A stretch of 64,000 bases of DNA. Origin: Luteibacter aegosomatis (lineage in GTDB: Bacteria > Pseudomonadota > Gammaproteobacteria > Xanthomonadales > Rhodanobacteraceae). A program made the position numbers and the translations under genes. The notes beneath the pieces are model-generated. The model searched no databases and was not told the origin of the DNA. It saw nothing but the letters and a program-made list of their open reading frames with translations. Of the stretch, positions 63,117-64,000 are shown in pieces. How positions within the stretch are numbered: the first letter of the stretch is position 1; the number at the start of each line of letters is the position of its first letter. The DNA is taken from NCBI RefSeq assembly GCF_023078455.1, contig NZ_CP095740.1:3522001-3586000 (forward strand), in the 5' to 3' direction.

Positions 63117-63178
63117 GCGACGGCGGGATTCCGCCCCCTCCGCGACCGCAGGGGGGCGGCCGGTCGTATCGGCGAATG
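63117..63178. repeat. Degenerate REP-like repeat with terminator-like hairpin
   Basis: Between the convergent bpt and binding-protein genes. A hairpin CCGCCCCC (63131-63138) with GGGGGCGG (63152-63159), 13-nt loop, is followed by GGTCGTATCGGCGAAT, which matches the right half of the 52760 repeat in part. No T-run. Probably an eroded REP that also separates transcription units. Confidence 0.55.
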
Positions 63179-63196
63179 GCGCTACGACGAAGCCCG

Positions 63197-64000
63197 TCAG
63201 GCCCTGGCTCGTGCCCAGCAAGAGATCACGCGGTGGATCTCCTCGACCCCGTCGAACAACGCCGCCGGCCCCGGCTGGAGAATCAGGGGCGACTTGATTT
63301 CGTGCAGTTCGCCGTCGCGCACGGCGGGCACGTCGGCCCAACCCGGTCGCGCCGCCACGTGCTCCGGGCGAAACCGCTTGCCGCACCACGAACCCAGCAC
63401 GATATCGGGCGAGCGGCGCACCACTTCCAGGGGATCGGCGAGGATGCGCTGTTTCGCCAGAGGCTCTTCGAGCAATTCGGGAAACACGTCATCGCCGCCG
63501 GCGATGCGCACCAATTCACCCACCCAGCGGATGCCGGTGATGAGCGGTTCGTCCCATTCCTCGAAATACACGCGCGGACGGCGCGGCAGCGCCGCGGCGA
63601 GCGTCGCGATGCGGGCGAGGTTCGCTTCGGCCAGGTCGGCCAGCGCGTGCGCTTTCGGCGCCGCGCCCACCATCGCGCCGAGCCGGCGGATGTACGCGAC
63701 GATACCTTCGACGCTTCGGTGGTTGCTGATCCACACTTCCACGCCCGCCCGTATGAGCTCGCGCGCGATGTCGGCCTGGATGTCGGAAAATCCGATCGCG
63801 AGATCGGGCTTCAGGTCCAGGATCTGGCCGATCTTCGCGCTCGTGAACGCGGATACCTTAGGCTTTTCCTTGCGCGCACGAGGCGGCCGCACGGTGAATC
63901 CGGAGATGCCGACGATGCGGTGCTCCTCGCCGATCGCGTAGAGGATTTCCGTCGGCTCTTCGGTGAGGCAGACGATGCGTTGCGGATAAGCGTCCGGCAT
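63197..64000 (-). CDS. Cobalamin/iron-type periplasmic-binding-fold protein (BtuF-like), no signal peptide
   Basis: This 267-aa protein has the PF01497 fold: QRIVCLTEEPTEILYAIG, then VGISGFTVRPP, KPKVSAFTSAKI, LKPDLAIGFSDIQADIAREL, and a C-terminal PDIVLGSWCGKR. It starts with ATG ending at base 64000, so the window edge is the start codon and a longer upstream start cannot be excluded. No signal peptide is seen, so it seems to be a cytoplasmic member of the type often labelled cobalamin-binding protein. No transporter permease is visible. Confidence 0.82.
   Translation of the reverse strand: MPDAYPQRIVCLTEEPTEILYAIGEEHRIVGISGFTVRPPRARKEKPKVSAFTSAKIGQILDLKPDLAIGFSDIQADIARELIRAGVEVWISNHRSVEGIVAYIRRLGAMVGAAPKAHALADLAEANLARIATLAAALPRRPRVYFEEWDEPLITGIRWVGELVRIAGGDDVFPELLEEPLAKQRILADPLEVVRRSPDIVLGSWCGKRFRPEHVAARPGWADVPAVRDGELHEIKSPLILQPGPAALFDGVEEIHRVISCWARARA

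Noticed and set aside
1-64000. CRISPR array, tRNA, rRNA, insertion sequence or prophage
   Set aside because: No regularly spaced repeats, cloverleaf candidates, transposase or integrase motifs were found on reading either strand.

Overview
The window is high-GC, densely coded gammaproteobacterial chromosome. The gene content and the REP-like intergenic repeats fit the Xanthomonadales, most likely Rhodanobacteraceae of the Luteibacter/Dyella/Rhodanobacter type. This placement is inferred from gene content, because there is no rRNA in the window. No rRNA, tRNA, CRISPR array, insertion sequence or prophage gene was seen.

Region 1 (1-25.6 kb) is a type VI secretion (T6SS) cluster. The tail of a LysR regulator overlaps tssA on the + strand. 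Everything else lies on the - strand as one very tight operon, read from 25569 down to 1507: tssB, tssC, hcp, tssE, tssF, tssG, clpV, an unrecognised 347-aa gene, vgrG, a 180-aa accessory gene, tagH (FHA), tssK, tssL (with OmpA-like domain), tssM, tagF, pppA, a ppkA-like kinase fused to a sulfatase-modifying-factor-like domain, and a small one-TM protein. Most junctions are 4-bp ATGA/GTGA overlaps. The kinase, phosphatase, FHA protein and TagF together form the threonine-phosphorylation control pathway. No tssJ or PAAR gene was found.

Region 2 (25.8-33.0 kb) holds a CorA-type transporter, a one-piece dihydroxyacetone kinase (DhaK-DhaL), an unknown polytopic membrane protein and a secreted S9 peptidase. 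A perfect bidirectional terminator separates the last two.

Region 3 (33.2-52.7 kb) is a type IV pilus locus with a surface-glycan island inside it. Two pilin genes are each preceded by a near-identical sigma-54 (-24/-12) promoter and each followed by a large GT-C-like membrane protein, so the pilin-plus-glycosyltransferase module is duplicated. A flippase and a convergent block of glycosyltransferases, methyltransferases, an SGNH protein and an MBOAT acyltransferase follow, then pilB, pilC, pilD and coaE. A working model is that a lipid-linked glycan is built, acylated, flipped and transferred to pilin.

Region 4 (52.8-64 kb) carries an overlapping cyclic-di-GMP gene pair (EAL protein with a degenerate GGDEF, and an HD-GYP protein lacking key metal ligands), msrA, hutU, a small Gln-rich exported protein, a lipoprotein phosphodiesterase of the NPP family, a small membrane protein, a heme oxygenase-bacteriophytochrome pair, an aminoacyl-tRNA-protein transferase and a cobalamin-type binding protein. 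The phytochrome ends right after its PHY domain with no output module. REP-like inverted repeats sit at three convergent gene junctions here, and one copy lies inside the heme oxygenase reading frame.
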